Source of the DNA: Deinandra increscens subsp. villosa
Lineage: Eukaryota; Streptophyta; Magnoliopsida; Asterales; Asteraceae
Assembly: GCA_039602395.1 (NCBI GenBank)
Contig: JBCNJP010000020.1
Span: 25,460,483-25,524,482 of the forward strand
Reading direction: 5' to 3'
DNA: 64,000 nucleotides
Part shown: positions 1 to 12,149 of the stretch, piece after piece
How the letters are laid out: each line of letters starts with the position of its first letter
Position numbering within the stretch: position 1 is the stretch's first letter
Position numbers and translations under genes: made by a program
The notes under the pieces: model-generated
What the model saw: only the letters and a program-made list of their open reading frames with translations
The model's database searches: none
Told to the model about the DNA's origin: nothing

Positions 1-79
1 TTCTTTTTGCTTTGGATGACACCTACTTTTCTTTCTTTGCTTGTTGTCTTGGTCCTATTATCGATGAAGATCAGTTTTT

Positions 80-405
80 TAGTTTTTTTTTTGGAACGGC
101 GATGATATTAAAAACGACCAAACCTCAAGCAAGATGTTAAAGGCGGCAAAAAGAGAACATACAAAGGAAAAGAAAACTTACATCGGAAAAGAAAACCACT
201 CTGACCACGAAATTGATCGGGCGTTACAACGATTCGAGTACCATAAAAAGCTCCAAGTCTTGATCTCCATAATCACTCTTTGAATCGATGGTCTTGAAAG
301 TTTAAATATGGCGTTGTTCCTTTCTCTCCAAATACACCAACAAGCCGAAAGGAAAACAATTTCCACCGCTTTGTGAACTTTACCCCTTTTCAATGAAACA
401 TCTAA
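80..405 (-). mobile_element. 5'-truncated L1-type LINE, 3' end only
   Basis: On the minus strand the frame from 393 to 178 encodes the last ~70 residues of a plant LINE ORF2. Its pattern (CWCIWRERNNAIF, then RPSIQRVIMEIK, then a final WSEWFSF block) matches the C-terminus of the long LINE ORF at 33223-35976 (AIWIERNDAKF, RPSLSRIIKEVK, WDSWNAFSL). About 100 bp of 3' UTR follows and ends in an A run, seen as a T run near 80-92 on the plus strand. Endonuclease and reverse transcriptase are missing, so this is a dead-on-arrival copy. I could not place the target-site duplication. Confidence 0.7.
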
Positions 406-477
406 ACTGAATAGACTCTATGCGCAACAATGCACGCATATGTCTATCTATTACACATATTATGTATCATATTATAA

Positions 478-616
478 GACCATCTCCAATGGGATGCATT
501 TAGAATTCATTTGATAAGGTGGATGTGAGAGAAAATGAAGAGAAATAATAAAAAAAGAAAAAAGATAAAAAATAATCCATGTAGGATCCATTTAGAGAGT
601 TGCATTGGAGAAGGTC
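478..616. mobile_element. Tourist-like MITE (PIF/Harbinger type), 139 bp
   Basis: The ends are inverted repeats: GACCATCTCCAATG on the left and its near complement CATTGGAGAAGGTC on the right. The element is flanked by TAA at 475-477 and at 617-619, the three-base target duplication used by PIF/Harbinger elements. The inside is A-rich with no coding capacity. It is too short to say which transposase moved it. Confidence 0.75.
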
Positions 617-619
617 TAA

Positions 620-1334
620 GACACGTATGATTTATAATTAACAACTCATACTATATAATTTAGAGGTGTCAAACTGGGTCATGAATTGAGTTTGATTCGG
701 TCAACAAACCAGAACTGAACCGTCGTTAGTTCTAGTATTTCAGGAGTAAGACAAGTTCTAAAAAAACAGTTTGATAAACCAATTTACAAATAGGTTATGA
801 ACACCTATTACAAACTTGTTCCAATGGTCTAAAAAATGTGTGCAAGACGGGCTAAGAGTCATTCAACCAACAGTAGAGTTTTTTCTATTTTTTTTTAAAT
901 TAGTCGATATTTGTAGTAACAAAGAAGACATAGCAACTATCACAATTTTATAAAGAATCCAATACCGTATGCTTAGGTTCGAATTGGACGTACCTACATG
1001 AAGGAATTTGACATCTAACATGTTCAAAGGCTATACAACAAAGAGAAAGTACAACTATGTATCATAATATTTTTGCTTGTAAAGTTCATTCGGTTGAACC
1101 ATTTCCATTATAGATTTGATATCTTGTTGAACAAATATCAAATATGCTACGTGTTCTTATAACGTTAACAACTTTTTTGTCATAAGTTTATCATCTCTTG
1201 GGTCCTTTACTACTAACCCAAATATATGTGATGTCTAATTAATTTAACGAGTTTTCATATAACGACTCTCTATTTTTACGATATAAATCACAAATGAAAG
1301 CTAGAAAACTTTGTAATATATGTCAAAGAAATGC
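620..1334. other. AT-rich intergenic stretch, no gene seen
   Basis: No open frame with recognisable protein similarity, no RNA gene and no clear element ends are visible here. Confidence 0.5.
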
Positions 1335-2450
1335 TTGTGGTTATTGATGTGGATGTCATTGTCCACTAAAAAACCTATTTAACTCAGATAGCTACGGTGA
1401 ATATGGTATCGAATCCAGGGGAGTATGTGGAAAATGTTCAATTTTACCCCAAAAATTGACTTTAAGGAAAACAAAGATTGAATTTGTAATAAAACTAAAA
1501 ACTAGCCAACTAAATTGAAGTTTTGAAAAAATGAATGAGAGGACGATCCTCTTCGGTTTCAGATTTACGAAATAGTAAAAATACGGATTGTTCTTAATTG
1601 CTTAACTAGGAAGTCTTAAGTGGCCAGAACGTGCATATTAACAAATTCATTCACAGTTAATAATTGTGACGTGTGAACTCTTTACAAGGATAAAACTAGA
1701 CGTGATTTACCAACTAAATCAATCCTATAATGTTAAAAACTTAATAAACAATCAAGAAAATGGCAAACTCTAGACAAACCATGCACCCGGAGAGAACCAC
1801 AGATGATTTAACCAATCATACCAATAAACAAATCATAAACTGCCACTACACAATTATCTTTAATATAAGTCCATCAAAATGCTTAAACTGTTTAACAACT
1901 TAGAATTATAAAATTTTAGAACAAAACTCCCCTTAATCTTTGATCTCGAATTGGTGTTAATACAGAAACTGCAATAGCCCTTGGTTTCTTGCGCCTCAAT
2001 TTCCGTGCAGCAAGCCAAGCAACCAAGAAGGTTGTTTGCGAGTTCCTTCGCCAGCCGTCAGCCTCCCTTCTGTCAATAATAGTCCTTTTTGCAATCCTCC
2101 GAAACCTTTTAGTTGCTACTTTTTTTTGAAAGGCTACCTCTGGTCACGTTTAGCAATGGCTTCTAGACTAGACCCACTCCGACACCCCGAAGAAAATCCA
2201 TAACTGGATAAAACCTCCCCTAGCTTAGACACCCGGACTCAAACTCGAGACCTCCCAGTTACGATGGTCTTGAAGTACCATTGGGCCAGCAGGCCGATGG
2301 TTAGTTGCTAGTTGCAACTTGCTACTTACGTTTTCTTTCTGTTTTTCAGTCCAACTCCAATCATTTAATATGTTTTGCAGCCCAAGTCCAACCCATGTGA
2401 TGTTTAGTTGAACTTGGTCCACTTCAATTTGTTGCAGCCACATACATATT
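1335..2450 (-). repeat. Old, diverged LTR related to the LTRs at 44506-47693
   Basis: The order of sequence blocks follows the LTR at 44506-45636: a GGTATCGAATCCA block near 1407, a GTTCTTAATTGCTTAACTAG block near 1588, a TTAATAATTGTGACGTGTGAA block near 1658, then GATTTACCAACTAAA near 1700. It is clearly more diverged than the two later LTRs are from each other. The outer limits are approximate, and it is interrupted by the SINE at 2119-2300. It looks like a solo or truncated LTR; no internal region was seen next to it. Confidence 0.5.
2119..2300 (-). mobile_element. tRNA-derived SINE with perfect 10-bp target-site duplication
   Basis: Read on the minus strand, the element starts CCATCGGCC, carries an A-box-like TGGCCCAATGG and a B-box-like sequence ending TTTGAGTCC at tRNA-like spacing, and ends in an A run at 2120-2127. 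The direct repeat TTAGTTGCTA flanks it at 2109-2118 and 2301-2310. These are the standard hallmarks of a Pol III SINE moved by LINE machinery. It sits inside the old LTR at 1335-2450, so it is the younger insertion. Confidence 0.8.
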
Positions 2451-4738
2451 TAAGACATGAGATTTCGTTGACTTTCACACGTGAGATCCACAACCAACAT
2501 ATTAATTCCTTTATTTAATTTGATTTCATGAAGATCATTGGTAGCACAAATCATTGTCCAGGTTGTAATCTTTTCAAAAACGATCAATACACTACTAACC
2601 AATTTTCCTCATTTTCGAATCAATCACCTTTTAACCTGCAATTTCAAAAATATAAAAACCAATTAAAATAATATATATTTTGTAATTCTATATCTATGCA
2701 TTTGATAAAGTGTATATAGACCAACTTTGGAATGTGAACCCCAAAAGTCCAAAAACTCTCCCTGTGAATAGAGCCACGCAGCCCACTTATTTAACTGATC
2801 CAGCCCACCAATTTAAATCAGTGCACCTCGTCCCAGTTTACCTCATAATTTAGTTGATCCACCAGGAATCTATACTCTAGCCCATGTGTTCCCTGCTTTT
2901 AATGACAAGTATTTTGTTGTATCCTCGTTGGTTCCTCCACCATAAATTAATATCAATCTAATTCTCACGTATCATTCAAATTCATAAAAATAAATAAATA
3001 AATAACCCGATTATTTTTCAAACAAATTTCATGTGATATAGGACTTTGTATTTCTAAATGATAAAGGTTCTTAGAGGACGCAAATTTAAAGGTCATTCCC
3101 GCTACTATATATATCCAATGAGCATGCATTTCATATATAATAGACTTTAATTGACATAATCAACATCTTATATGGCGTAGTACATCCACTTCATTTAATT
3201 CATGCATCGGTAGTTTAGAAAATTATCAGATCACACATCCGGTTTAACCGATACTGCGACACACATGAACGTTGGTGACATATTCAAATAAATGTTTAAA
3301 CACAAAATTCAAGGAATATTAATATAATTTAGTGATTGAAATATATTTATCGTATTTTATTTTAATACGAACGTTTCACGCGTTATTATTATTTAATCGA
3401 GTCTAGACATAAACAACAAACATTAATGAGCCATTTAAAATAAAATACAAAAGTGTTTTAATAAAATGATTCATTTTTATATATTTTAGGTTATATTTTA
3501 GGTTATACCCACTATAATCGAAAAATACTCGATTTTCACCAAAAGATTAGATAATATACCAATTATCTAAACCATTACACTTTATCAACCTAATTCACCT
3601 ATTACTTTTGCATACAAGTCATCGATTTTTTTTAGCATTTGAAGTAATCTTGATCATGCTTACTTGAGCACTCCTTTTGGTTCACTATTCTTGGCATCAA
3701 CTTTGCTTACACTCATTCACTAACTCGTTTTTATGTTTAAAGGAGACCTACTATAATAAAACACCCAACATGCTTTCTCCTTTGAACCAAACCCATCTAC
3801 ACTATTATAAACTCTTTTCGGACCATCCATATCCACATTTGACCGAAAGATTTGCGTTCAATCATGCGCGAAGCTTATAAGGGCCTTGGTCCCTCCGTTT
3901 TTTTATCCGCTTAAAAGTATAAATTTATACGTATTTCATTCGAAAATTTTATAAGTATTGAGTCGGCCATGTCCATTTTATATTCAGAAGTGTAAATTTT
4001 ATATGTCTTCACTTTCGACCCTCCCTATTTATATGTTCAAGCTTCGCGCCACTCCATATCTGGTATTGCATACAAAATATTCAAAATATTTATATCTCTC
4101 TCTAATTTTCGGACAACCACACCCCCAAACAGCCTCAAACAAACTCGATCACATAAAATCGATCTTGTCCTTGTTCTCGATGCTAAACAGATCGAAGCAT
4201 TCATTCTTCACCCTCACGTACACTTTTAAGATTTTCGAACAACAAGCATCACCCTGGCCGTGCACCTTGCTTTAATTTGTTCGGCATTCTCCACAACCCG
4301 GCCCAAGTACCCTTCAAAGATTACAACAAAAATCACAACTAACTTCCTGCTTAATTGTTCCATACATCTTACGGTTTCCCCATAAACTTAATTCAAACCT
4401 CTCGAACATGCATGCAATTCACAACAAAGCCACATGCATATATATTTCCTCTCCGGCCACTGGTTACGGCTTATTCTCAGCCGCAAACATAGCATTATTC
4501 AATTCAAAGCCCATTCTCGCATACATGAAACACCCACAGATTGTGCGTCTTGATCTCGGTTAATTCGCAGCAACAATATTATAACACTTCAAAAATGTTA
4601 GAAGATAAATTAAGCTTATTTATGATGCCTACTATAAGTATTTTATTTAGTGTGACATAATGTCAAGTATTCTATGTATAACTCTATTTACGGGTCAAAC
4701 TAGGAAAAGCCAAACGGCAGTTATTAGCAGTTGGGGAC
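2451..4738. other. Intergenic region, no supported gene
   Basis: Several short open frames (for example 3958-4275) show no family resemblance and look like chance frames. Near 3890-4020 a stretch with 'gggccttggtccctccg' and 'cagaagtgtaaatttta' blocks resembles sequence at 52890-52990 and is probably a shared degenerate repeat. From about 4596 (TGTTAGAAGATAAA) a TATA-bearing segment looks like the start of an LTR, with TATAAATA near 4787, but I could not find matching ends. Confidence 0.4.
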
Positions 4739-5864
4739 GGTTATTAGCGAGAGGTTTTCTTGTACGTAAACACCGCCCCACAAAGTATAAATAGCCGTTG
4801 GAATCAATTGTAAACATGAAGTAATTCGTATGACTTTCTATTTCCAATATCGATCAGTTTGACCATCCCTGTCTTTTATTTACTGCATTCACATTCAAAT
4901 CTCTCAATCCCGCCAAACTCAATTATGCGCCTAAATCCCTCCAACATAAATCTTGACTCTCTGATCCAAGATTACAAAAATTCACAAACCCAAACCCATA
5001 TGATCGTGCACTCTCTTGTTCACTGTGTACTCACTAGCTTGTTTACATAAATCTAAACCTTTGTAATTATGTTTGGTACGTCAATATACACCTTTGTTAC
5101 ATACGATTGTTATATCGATGTACGTGCCATTATACATTGATGTACACGTACACTTGTTTGGTACATCAATGTAAGCCCTTGTTATGTTTGTTATATCAAT
5201 GAAAATTCCATTATACAATGATGTACTCACTTGTTTACATCAATCACATGCACCCATTATTTCGAGTATAGCAAGCCTTATTAACAAGTCCATTTGTGTT
5301 TTTCAAGTGTCAAACAAATCCTGTTGGAACCTACTACCTTCTCCTTGATTCTTTGCGTGAGAAAACCCATTTTTTCTTCATACTTTTCATGATCATTTAA
5401 CTTGAATACATATATATTATGTTTGAAGTTTTGATGAACCATACACAGTATACACACTTGTGGTTGCTAAAAACATAAGAATACGTTACAAAAATTGATT
5501 TTTAAGGAAGTTGGTGAAAAACGTTAACAATGGTTCAAGATGTTGATATGTTGTTATTGTATATGTTTAGGCAATAAAAAGTAGTGTTAAATGTGTTAGT
5601 GAAACATATACAATGTGAAAACTTGGTTAAACGAGTCAAAACAGTTAATTTAACTTTTGTTGACATTGTCGGGTTAGGTTGAGTTCACATCATGTTATGA
5701 TATGATGTCTATTTGATGCTTGAAACTTATATAAATAGTTGTTGTGAAAACTAGTTTTACAAAGTGTACTATGTGATGGTTGACACAATTAGGTTATCAA
5801 AATGTTCAAAGATGGAGATGGAGATTAGAAACAGTTGTTTAAAGTTAAAAACGATTATAAAATG

Positions 5865-6322
5865 GTTAACTTTTGTTAATATGAGATTTTGAAGTTAACT
5901 GGGTCGTTTAACAAAAAAAATTGTATTTTTATTATAATAATAATAATAATAATAATAACAATACTAATAAGGTCTAGTTATCATAAGAAGTATGCTATAT
6001 CTAAGAAGGCTAAAAATGATTTGAGACAATTAGATTTGTTATTAATATCTATTCAGTGGTTAAGATTAAATTGATGGAGAAAAAAAATGATGGAGATGCA
6101 TTCTAGGCGTATCCATTTTTATTCACTTTTTATCAACTTTCCCCGTTTTAGTCTCAACCATTTTTTTAATCTTAGCCTTCTTAGATATAACATACTTCTT
6201 AGGATGATTTGACTTATTATTATTATTATTATTATTTTTAAATATTATTATTATAATATAATTTTTCGTTAAAACAACCAGTTAACTTCAAAATCTCATA
6301 TTAACCAAAGTTAACCATTTTG
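5865..6322. repeat. Foldback (long inverted repeat) with microsatellite arms
   Basis: The left arm runs from AAATGGTTAACTTTTGTTAA through AAGTTAACTGGGTCGTTT and a TAA microsatellite to AAGAAGGCTAA. The right arm is its imperfect complement, ending TTAACCAAAGTTAACCATTT. The turn lies near 6090. The microsatellites in both arms are part of the palindrome. No transposase is present; it could be a foldback MITE or a source of hairpin RNA. Confidence 0.7.
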
Positions 6323-7243
6323 CAAATAGGACATATAATATTATTTTTTTTTTTAAAAAAATACACCATAAAAACGAATACTTTTTATTTTTAACATACG
6401 TACAATATTACTATTACTATATATAATATAAACAAATTTACTCTTTGGGTTTTTAGTGCATCATTGTGTATGTTTGCTCCTCATTGTGACTTTTTGCTAG
6501 TTATTGTGTATTTCTGTTGGCATTTTGATATTGATAGAAATTAAGAAAAAGTTGAGTGTGCTGTGAAGAAAATCTGAGAGTTTGATGTATATTTATAGTG
6601 GGATATTAAAAACTAGCCGTATAAAAATAATTTAAAAAAATAGTTCTTTTATTATTTGTATTCACTATTAATTTCTTTGTATTTATTATTAGTTGCAGTA
6701 TTTTAGTTTACTATTTTAGATTTAATTACTTAAATTAGGTATATATATATACACGGCTGAGTTTAAAAAAAAACTATAAATACAATCATAACCTATGACA
6801 ATTATGTATTTTTATAACTATCCAAAAATTCTCCATAGGTGGTTCAGAGGTTTTATGATAATGAGCATTTAGGCGGTGAGCTTCTCTAGGATGAATGTGC
6901 AACACAGAGGATCTTGGTTACTCGCACGGACTGTGGTCGAAACGTGTCGTGGGTAACATCGTTTGCCATAATGAGACCTTTGGGTAACCGGATGTTTGCA
7001 GTTAAAAAAAATCTAGTCACGGAAAATAAGGATTTTGTTTATTATATTGAAATGAAATACTTGATAAATTTGAATTTAAACTTAATTAAGTAAAAAAATA
7101 TAAAATTAAATAGAATAAAATATTTTATATTACATGTATAATATTTAATTAAAATATAATTATGAATAAAGTATTATAAGTATTAAAATATATGCATTAA
7201 AATATTAACCTTAATTTTAAAATTTAGTATTTGAATAATTACT

Positions 7244-7377
7244 AACCTCAATTTAAAAATAAATAAAAAAAAAATTTTGAACGGCAAATTAATATTTACA
7301 CTCAATTACACCACTGCCTGGGTTTGAACCTAAGAGGACAATACATCTACCAAGTGTATTACTCCCACATTGGCATT
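7244..7377 (-). mobile_element. tRNA-derived SINE with 17-bp target-site duplication
   Basis: On the minus strand a tRNA-like head has an A-box-like TACACTTGGTAGATG and the B-box-like GGTTCAAACCC, followed by a short body and a T-rich 3' tail. The perfect direct repeat GTATTTGAATAATTACT flanks it at 7227-7243 and 7378-7394. The T-rich rather than A-rich tail resembles plant Au-type SINEs. A second copy, with the same duplication, is at 24995-25136. Confidence 0.65.
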
Positions 7378-7767
7378 GTATTTGAATAATTACTTTGGAT
7401 AATTATTTATTAAACGTTTAAACTAAATAAACCCTAATATGGAAATTTAGTATTTTGATAATTATTTATTAAAATTTTGAATTAATCCAAAATTTTATGG
7501 TGATTACAAGTGTCCTTTTTTACTAGTTAAAATATAACAAAAACTTTTGTTGATTATTCAGTAAAGATAGATAGAAGTGTAATTGTGTTTATATGTAATA
7601 TATTAATCACGATTAATAAAAATTTATGTTTAATTATGTTTAATAGATTTAAATAATTATGTTTAATAGGTCTAATATTTAAAATGGTTTAAAAATAAAA
7701 GAAAAAATTTTATATGGGACCCACAACGACACTGCCCGTCGGGACATTCATCCATTCTATGTGCGCA

Positions 7768-9371
7768 TGTAACATCACACATTGGTGGAGAGGAGAACTA
7801 AGCACTGCTTTATAAGTGTGTAGATACCTTCCCATCAAGACGCGCTTTAAATCAGTGAGGGGCATACCGACTGTCAAAGGGGACAATATCTTGGTTGCGA
7901 CGGGCCTGGGCTGTTACTGATGGTATCAGAGCCAGTCGTCGGCCAGTGTGCCAGCGAGGACGCTGGTCCCCTAAGGGGGGAGGATTGTAACATCCCACAT
8001 TGGTGGTGAGAAGAACTAAACACTACTTTATAAGGGTGTGGACAGTGGCGAACCCATAATTTTTTTTGATGGGGTTCGGAAATTTTCGGGGTTCGCTCGT
8101 CCATCCTTATATACAATTTTTTTTGGATCGGTTCAATTCGGTTCGGGTCGGGTCACGTTACATATTACCTACGTATAAAAATAGGTCCATATTACCTACG
8201 TATTCGGCAGTCTTAGAGGATGAAGGTCCCGCTTTTCATACTACAAATAGGTCCATATTACCTACGTATAAAAATACTAAATTATATCACCAATCACATT
8301 ACAATTCCCTATTGAAAATAAACACAATTAGGCCAGTGTGTTTGAACAATAGCACAACAAATTAGGCCATTTGATATATTTTCAATTCAAAAAATAAACA
8401 TTACAAAATTATATAGTTATATACACAATTATGATTTATGAATATATTCTCAAATCTCAATTGGCAAGTTTTTTTTTTTTTTTTTTTTTTTGATATAGTA
8501 ATCTAGAAATATAATTACAAAACTCAAATCTAATATAAATACAAAGTTCAAACTTAAAAACGCTTTTAAAAATCAATCCAATAGTTCTCAAATCTTAGTT
8601 CACAAAATAAATCACAATTCTCAAATCTCAACTCACAATATAATTCTCAAGTTCCAAAACACAGATTCAAGAGAGAGAGAGACGATGACTCACCTCACTG
8701 AAAGTAGAAAACGCCAGTCGCCTAAAATATGGCGTAGTGCGGCGTTCGCCCGTTGGTGTGAAATGGCCAAAGGGAATAGGGAAATCGAAATCTAGAGAAA
8801 AGAGAAATCAAAATTTGGAGTTGGGATGGCACCGCTGACGTTCCGGATTTCTTAAATTATTTTAATTAGAATTATAAATTTATATTTATGTAATTTTTTC
8901 ATTATTTAGGTATTGAGTATTGGGTTTGAGACTTTGAATAATTTGGTTAAAAGTTTTAATATTATTGGGCTCATTGGTCTTGGATCATTGATCAAATATT
9001 TCAATCTTATAGCTTAGTTTTTATAAGTTAGTTTTGTGATATTTTTTTTGTAACACGATTAAATCTGTAAAATATAAAAAATTTAAACTAGAAATTAATT
9101 TTTTTTAGAGTTCAGGGTCGGTATAAAAATTTCATGGGGTTCGGTGTTCAAATTTATTGGGGTTCGGTTAAGATAAAATCGGATATATACAAGTACGCAG
9201 AAAAAATTCATGGGTGTCGGCCGAACCCGTTGGCTATACCTTAGGTACGCCACTGGGTGTGGATACCTCTCCACCAAGACTCGTTTTAAATCCATGAGAG
9301 GCGGATGCCTGAGGGCATGTCGGGTGCCAAAGCGGACAATATCTTGGTTGCGACGGACCTGGACTGTTACA
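7768..9371 (+). mobile_element. TRIM (miniature LTR element), split by an hAT insertion
   Basis: Two short LTRs start TGTAACATC and end CTGTTAC(A): 7768 to about 7917, and 7986 onward, resuming after the hAT element and ending at 9371. Directly after the first LTR is TGGTATCAGAGCC, a primer-binding site for initiator Met-tRNA. Before the second is a purine tract (CTAAGGGGGGAGGAT). The internal part is under 70 bp and encodes nothing, which defines a terminal-repeat retrotransposon in miniature. The LTRs differ noticeably, so the insertion is old. A complete uninterrupted copy is at 25528-25910. Confidence 0.85.
8043..9255. mobile_element. Non-autonomous hAT element, 1213 bp, in TRIM LTR
   Basis: The ends are CAGTGGCGAACC on the left and the complement of CAGTGGCGTACC on the right. 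The 8-bp target duplication GGTGTGGA lies at 8035-8042 and 9256-9263. The matching site at 25795-25802 has a single GGTGTGGA and no insertion, a clean empty site. No hAT transposase frame is present; the inside is AT-rich, with a T run near 8470. It must have been moved in trans. Confidence 0.9.
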
Positions 9372-10344
9372 GTGCATCTAGCAACGTTACACCTCTGACG
9401 TTCGCCTACCACGTTGGCTGATGTGCAGCGTTTGTGGTGGTCTTATCGTCCAAGTGTTATACTACCAACAATATTTGTATGTTGGGTGAAAATGACATTA
9501 ATTTAGATATGCACCATTAAGTTTGGATGGCACTATATAAATTCTCCATTTGTTAAATGCTTTGTGTGTTACTCCATGTTCTGATGTCTGTTTCACACAT
9601 ATTGTTTTAATAAGTACACATGTGACACGGACCAAGTCGATCAATATATATTTTTACAATTATATATATTAATGTTTTTTAACGGCAAACACTAGGTTAC
9701 TTGGGGTAAACTAAGAATTGATTGAACACTTTGGATAATGAATGGGTCTAAACAACTAAATTAGTACAACGGGTGAAAACAGGTTGATTGGTGGGTTGGG
9801 CTGGATTAATGTGGTGGTTAGCCTGTAAATTAATTTAGTGGGTGTGAATGTGTGTTAATTAAGATCGAGTGGAAATTAACATATATGCAATGAAAGGGTC
9901 TAGTGAAAACCCATTTTTGTTGTGAAAACCCTGTTTTTACATATGTAAAAAATAAAAAAATAAAAAAAATTTGTTTTTAATTTTTAGATGGATTCTACAT
10001 ACATTTTTATTAGTTTTGGTGAAAAAAAAAACCGTTAGTGGATTTTTTTATATTAAAACTTTTTCCTGTTTTACATATGTAAATCACCCCTTATACATAC
10101 GTAAATTCACCAGGTTTTTTTTTACATATGTAAATTTCCGAGAAACGAGAAATAAGTATTTTTTATCGAATTTTTTTAAAAAAAGAAACTATCCATAATT
10201 TCTTAATCATTTTTTAGCCCTGAACTAAAAAATCGATGTTATACAATCTATTATTTTTTCTATATATTTTTTTCAACGGGAATTAGAGTTTTCAGTGTTT
10301 TCAAATCTAAAGTGGGTTTTCAAGGGATCCTCCCCGAAAAAAAT

Positions 10345-10385
<41 letters not shown>

Positions 10386-10388
<3 letters not shown>

Positions 10389-10563
10389 GTTAGGTTCAAA
10401 TGAGAACTTTTTATTTTGAGAACTTTTGAGAACTAAATCTCAACCACAAATTTTAGGGGGACCACTACAATTCAGGGGAGAGGGGATATATGTAAATAAA
10501 CTTGTGGCTCAAATTAGTTCTTTTTAGTTCTCAAAACCAATTGGTTCTCAAATGATCCTCTCC
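10386..10563 (+). mobile_element. (TA)n-bounded MITE-like element, family 1, copy a
   Basis: It begins AGGTTAGGTTCAAATGAGAAC after a (TA)n tract and ends GGTTCTCAAATGATCCTCTCC. The two ends are imperfect inverted repeats built around TTTGAGAAC. At least five more copies occur in the window (27372, 27564, 27781, 32377 and 38068), in both orientations. It has no coding capacity. Confidence 0.7.
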
Positions 10564-10920
10564 ATAGGGTTAGGTTCATTGTAGACACCCTTAAAAGTGT
10601 AGACAGGTAGACACCATTCATTACCATTGATCATAAAACAAGCCTCAAGGGTACGATCGTCATCTCAAATTTCATTAAATCTATCACCGACCTTAGCATA
10701 CTAGTCCGTTAATGTAGAGGTTTAAAGTGACACCGACGACATCGTCCCTACCGGCGATCTTTCCGTCCACCTCCCTTTCAAAAACCGCCGACCTTAAGCC
10801 TTCCTCGTCGACTATCCGTTCGATTGCTAGGCGAGGTTTTGTAGGTGAAACTTGCATCTCTAACTAGTCGCCCTCGTCGTCGTCATCAATTTCTAGATTT
10901 ATTGTCGTCGCTTCGTTGTC

Positions 10921-11610
10921 ATGTATACTGGTAATATGTTAGGGTTTGGTCTAGCCGTCTCTTCCAGTGCATTCATCGGATCAAGCTTTATTATCAAAAA
11001 GAAAGGTTTACAAAGGGCCGGTGCTTGTGGTACTCGTGCAAGTAAGTTTAGTTACGATGATTATTTTGTTTTGAAATTGAAACTCAAATTGAAATTGATG
11101 ATTAGTGCGGCTTGATTGTACCAAGTGAAACCCCAATTAGTTCAATTTCAGTCATGTATTGAAGTGATTTTAGGGATTTTTTTATCAATTTCGGTTTTGT
11201 GTGTTGGATTTACCTGTATTTTATAAAATAGGATCTGGAGGATACGGTTATCTGTTAGAGCCGTTATGGTGGATTGGGATGTTGACTAGTAAGCCTTTTT
11301 CATTTCTTATAATGTTGGATTTATTATGTCTTGATATGATCTGAAACTTGAGGATTGCTTAATATTCGCAGTGGGGGTTGGAGAATTTGCAAATTTTATA
11401 GCCTACATTTATGCTCCAGCTGTGCTAGTGACTCCTCTAGGTGCATTGAGCATTATTGTGAGGTGAGTATTTGTGTATTCTGTTGTTGATTAGAGTGGGT
11501 ACTTTTCGTTGTTTTAACTTTAAAGTGCGTTTAAATTACCTGGCAGTGCGGTTTTAGCGCATTTCTTACTCAACGAGAAATTAAGGAGAATGGGAATACT
11601 AGGTTGCTAG
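10921..11610 (+). pseudogene. Captured 5' part of a NIPA-type magnesium transporter gene
   Basis: Four exons with intact GT-AG borders (10921-11041, 11232-11288, 11372-11462, 11547-11610) join in frame to 110 codons. Diagnostic NIPA/DUF803 motifs follow in order: SSAFIGSSFIIKKKGL, GGYGYLLEPLWWIGM, GEFANFIAYIYAPAVLVTPL, then AVLAHFLLNEKL. Full plant NIPA proteins have roughly 330-440 residues and many membrane helices; this piece covers only the first helices and ends in TAG right after ILGC. A ~22-bp stretch around that stop (TTGCTAGGCGAGGTTTTGTAG) also occurs near 10825, upstream of exon 1, suggesting a recombination junction. It is a fragment inside the 6.1-kb element; whether it is transcribed is unknown. 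Confidence 0.8.
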
Positions 11611-11680
11611 GCGAGGTTTTGTAGGAGAATGGCAGTGCGGTTGTAGGTTTTCATTTCTCGCAAGCTTCACACGTTTCTTG

Positions 11681-11782
11681 ATTGTACTCTTGGGAACACG
11701 ATTTGGTGATGATAGATTGCAGAAGGACATGAAATCATGGCCTTTTAAGGTAATTGAAGGATCTGGTGGTACTGATATAAGG
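11681..11782 (+). pseudogene. Captured HSP70 nucleotide-binding-domain fragment
   Basis: One frame reads LLGTRFGDDRLQKDMKSWPF then KVIEGSGG, the pattern of the cytosolic HSP70 ATPase domain (a LIGRRF.D..VQ.DMK.WPFKV segment). A GTGAGT donor-like sequence follows at 11782. The fragment starts after a junction with the NIPA piece and does not continue into the rest of HSP70. Only ~34 codons are present, so the call rests on this one motif. Confidence 0.6.
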
Positions 11783-12149
11783 TGAGTATTTAGCAGCGCT
11801 GGTGGTATGGGCAGGAAGGGGAGCATAGCAAGTGCTTCCTCTACTCAACATTTTGTCAATTAGTGGAACTGAAGGTGGTGTTCGTCAAATGCATTACTTG
11901 TGATGCTTGAAGTCCCAATAAATCTAGGAAAGATATTGTTACAAAAAGTCTTACATTATCAAGTGATTTGTCTTCGTGTTATGTAAATTTTAGTTTAGGA
12001 TAATAACTTTGAATCGATCCATTTTTGTTACAGATTAGAGATATGATCATGTTTTGAAATAACAATTGATACTTTCTAGATTTGATAAGTGGTTCAAGTC
12101 TATTGATTTTAGTAGGTATATTATGGTGAATTATGCTTCTTTTGATCAC

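Larger units (their letters stand above)
4739..10385. repeat. Large duplicated block, copy 1
   Basis: This block is collinear and nearly identical with 22391-26923, from GGTTATTAGCGAGAGG to the (TA)n tract near 10360. The main differences are the 1.2-kb hAT insertion at 8043-9255, present only here, and shorter TAA/TTA microsatellites near 5935 and 6210. It contains no intact gene: it holds a foldback repeat, a SINE and a TRIM element. Together with the second matching segment beside the assembly gap, it reads as an alternate version of the same locus. Confidence 0.9.

Noticed and set aside
3958..4275. 105-codon open frame in the AT-rich region
   Set aside because: No family motif, composition like the surrounding non-coding DNA, and no promoter or splice context.
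4596..4860. Segment starting TGTTAGAAG with a TATAAATA box, like an LTR
   Set aside because: I could not find a matching CA end, a target duplication or a second copy with the same borders.
6840..7000. tRNA-like motif (GGTGGTTCAGAGG and GGTCGAAAC) suggesting another SINE
   Set aside because: The two boxes are about 90 bp apart, too far for a tRNA-type promoter, and no target duplication was found.
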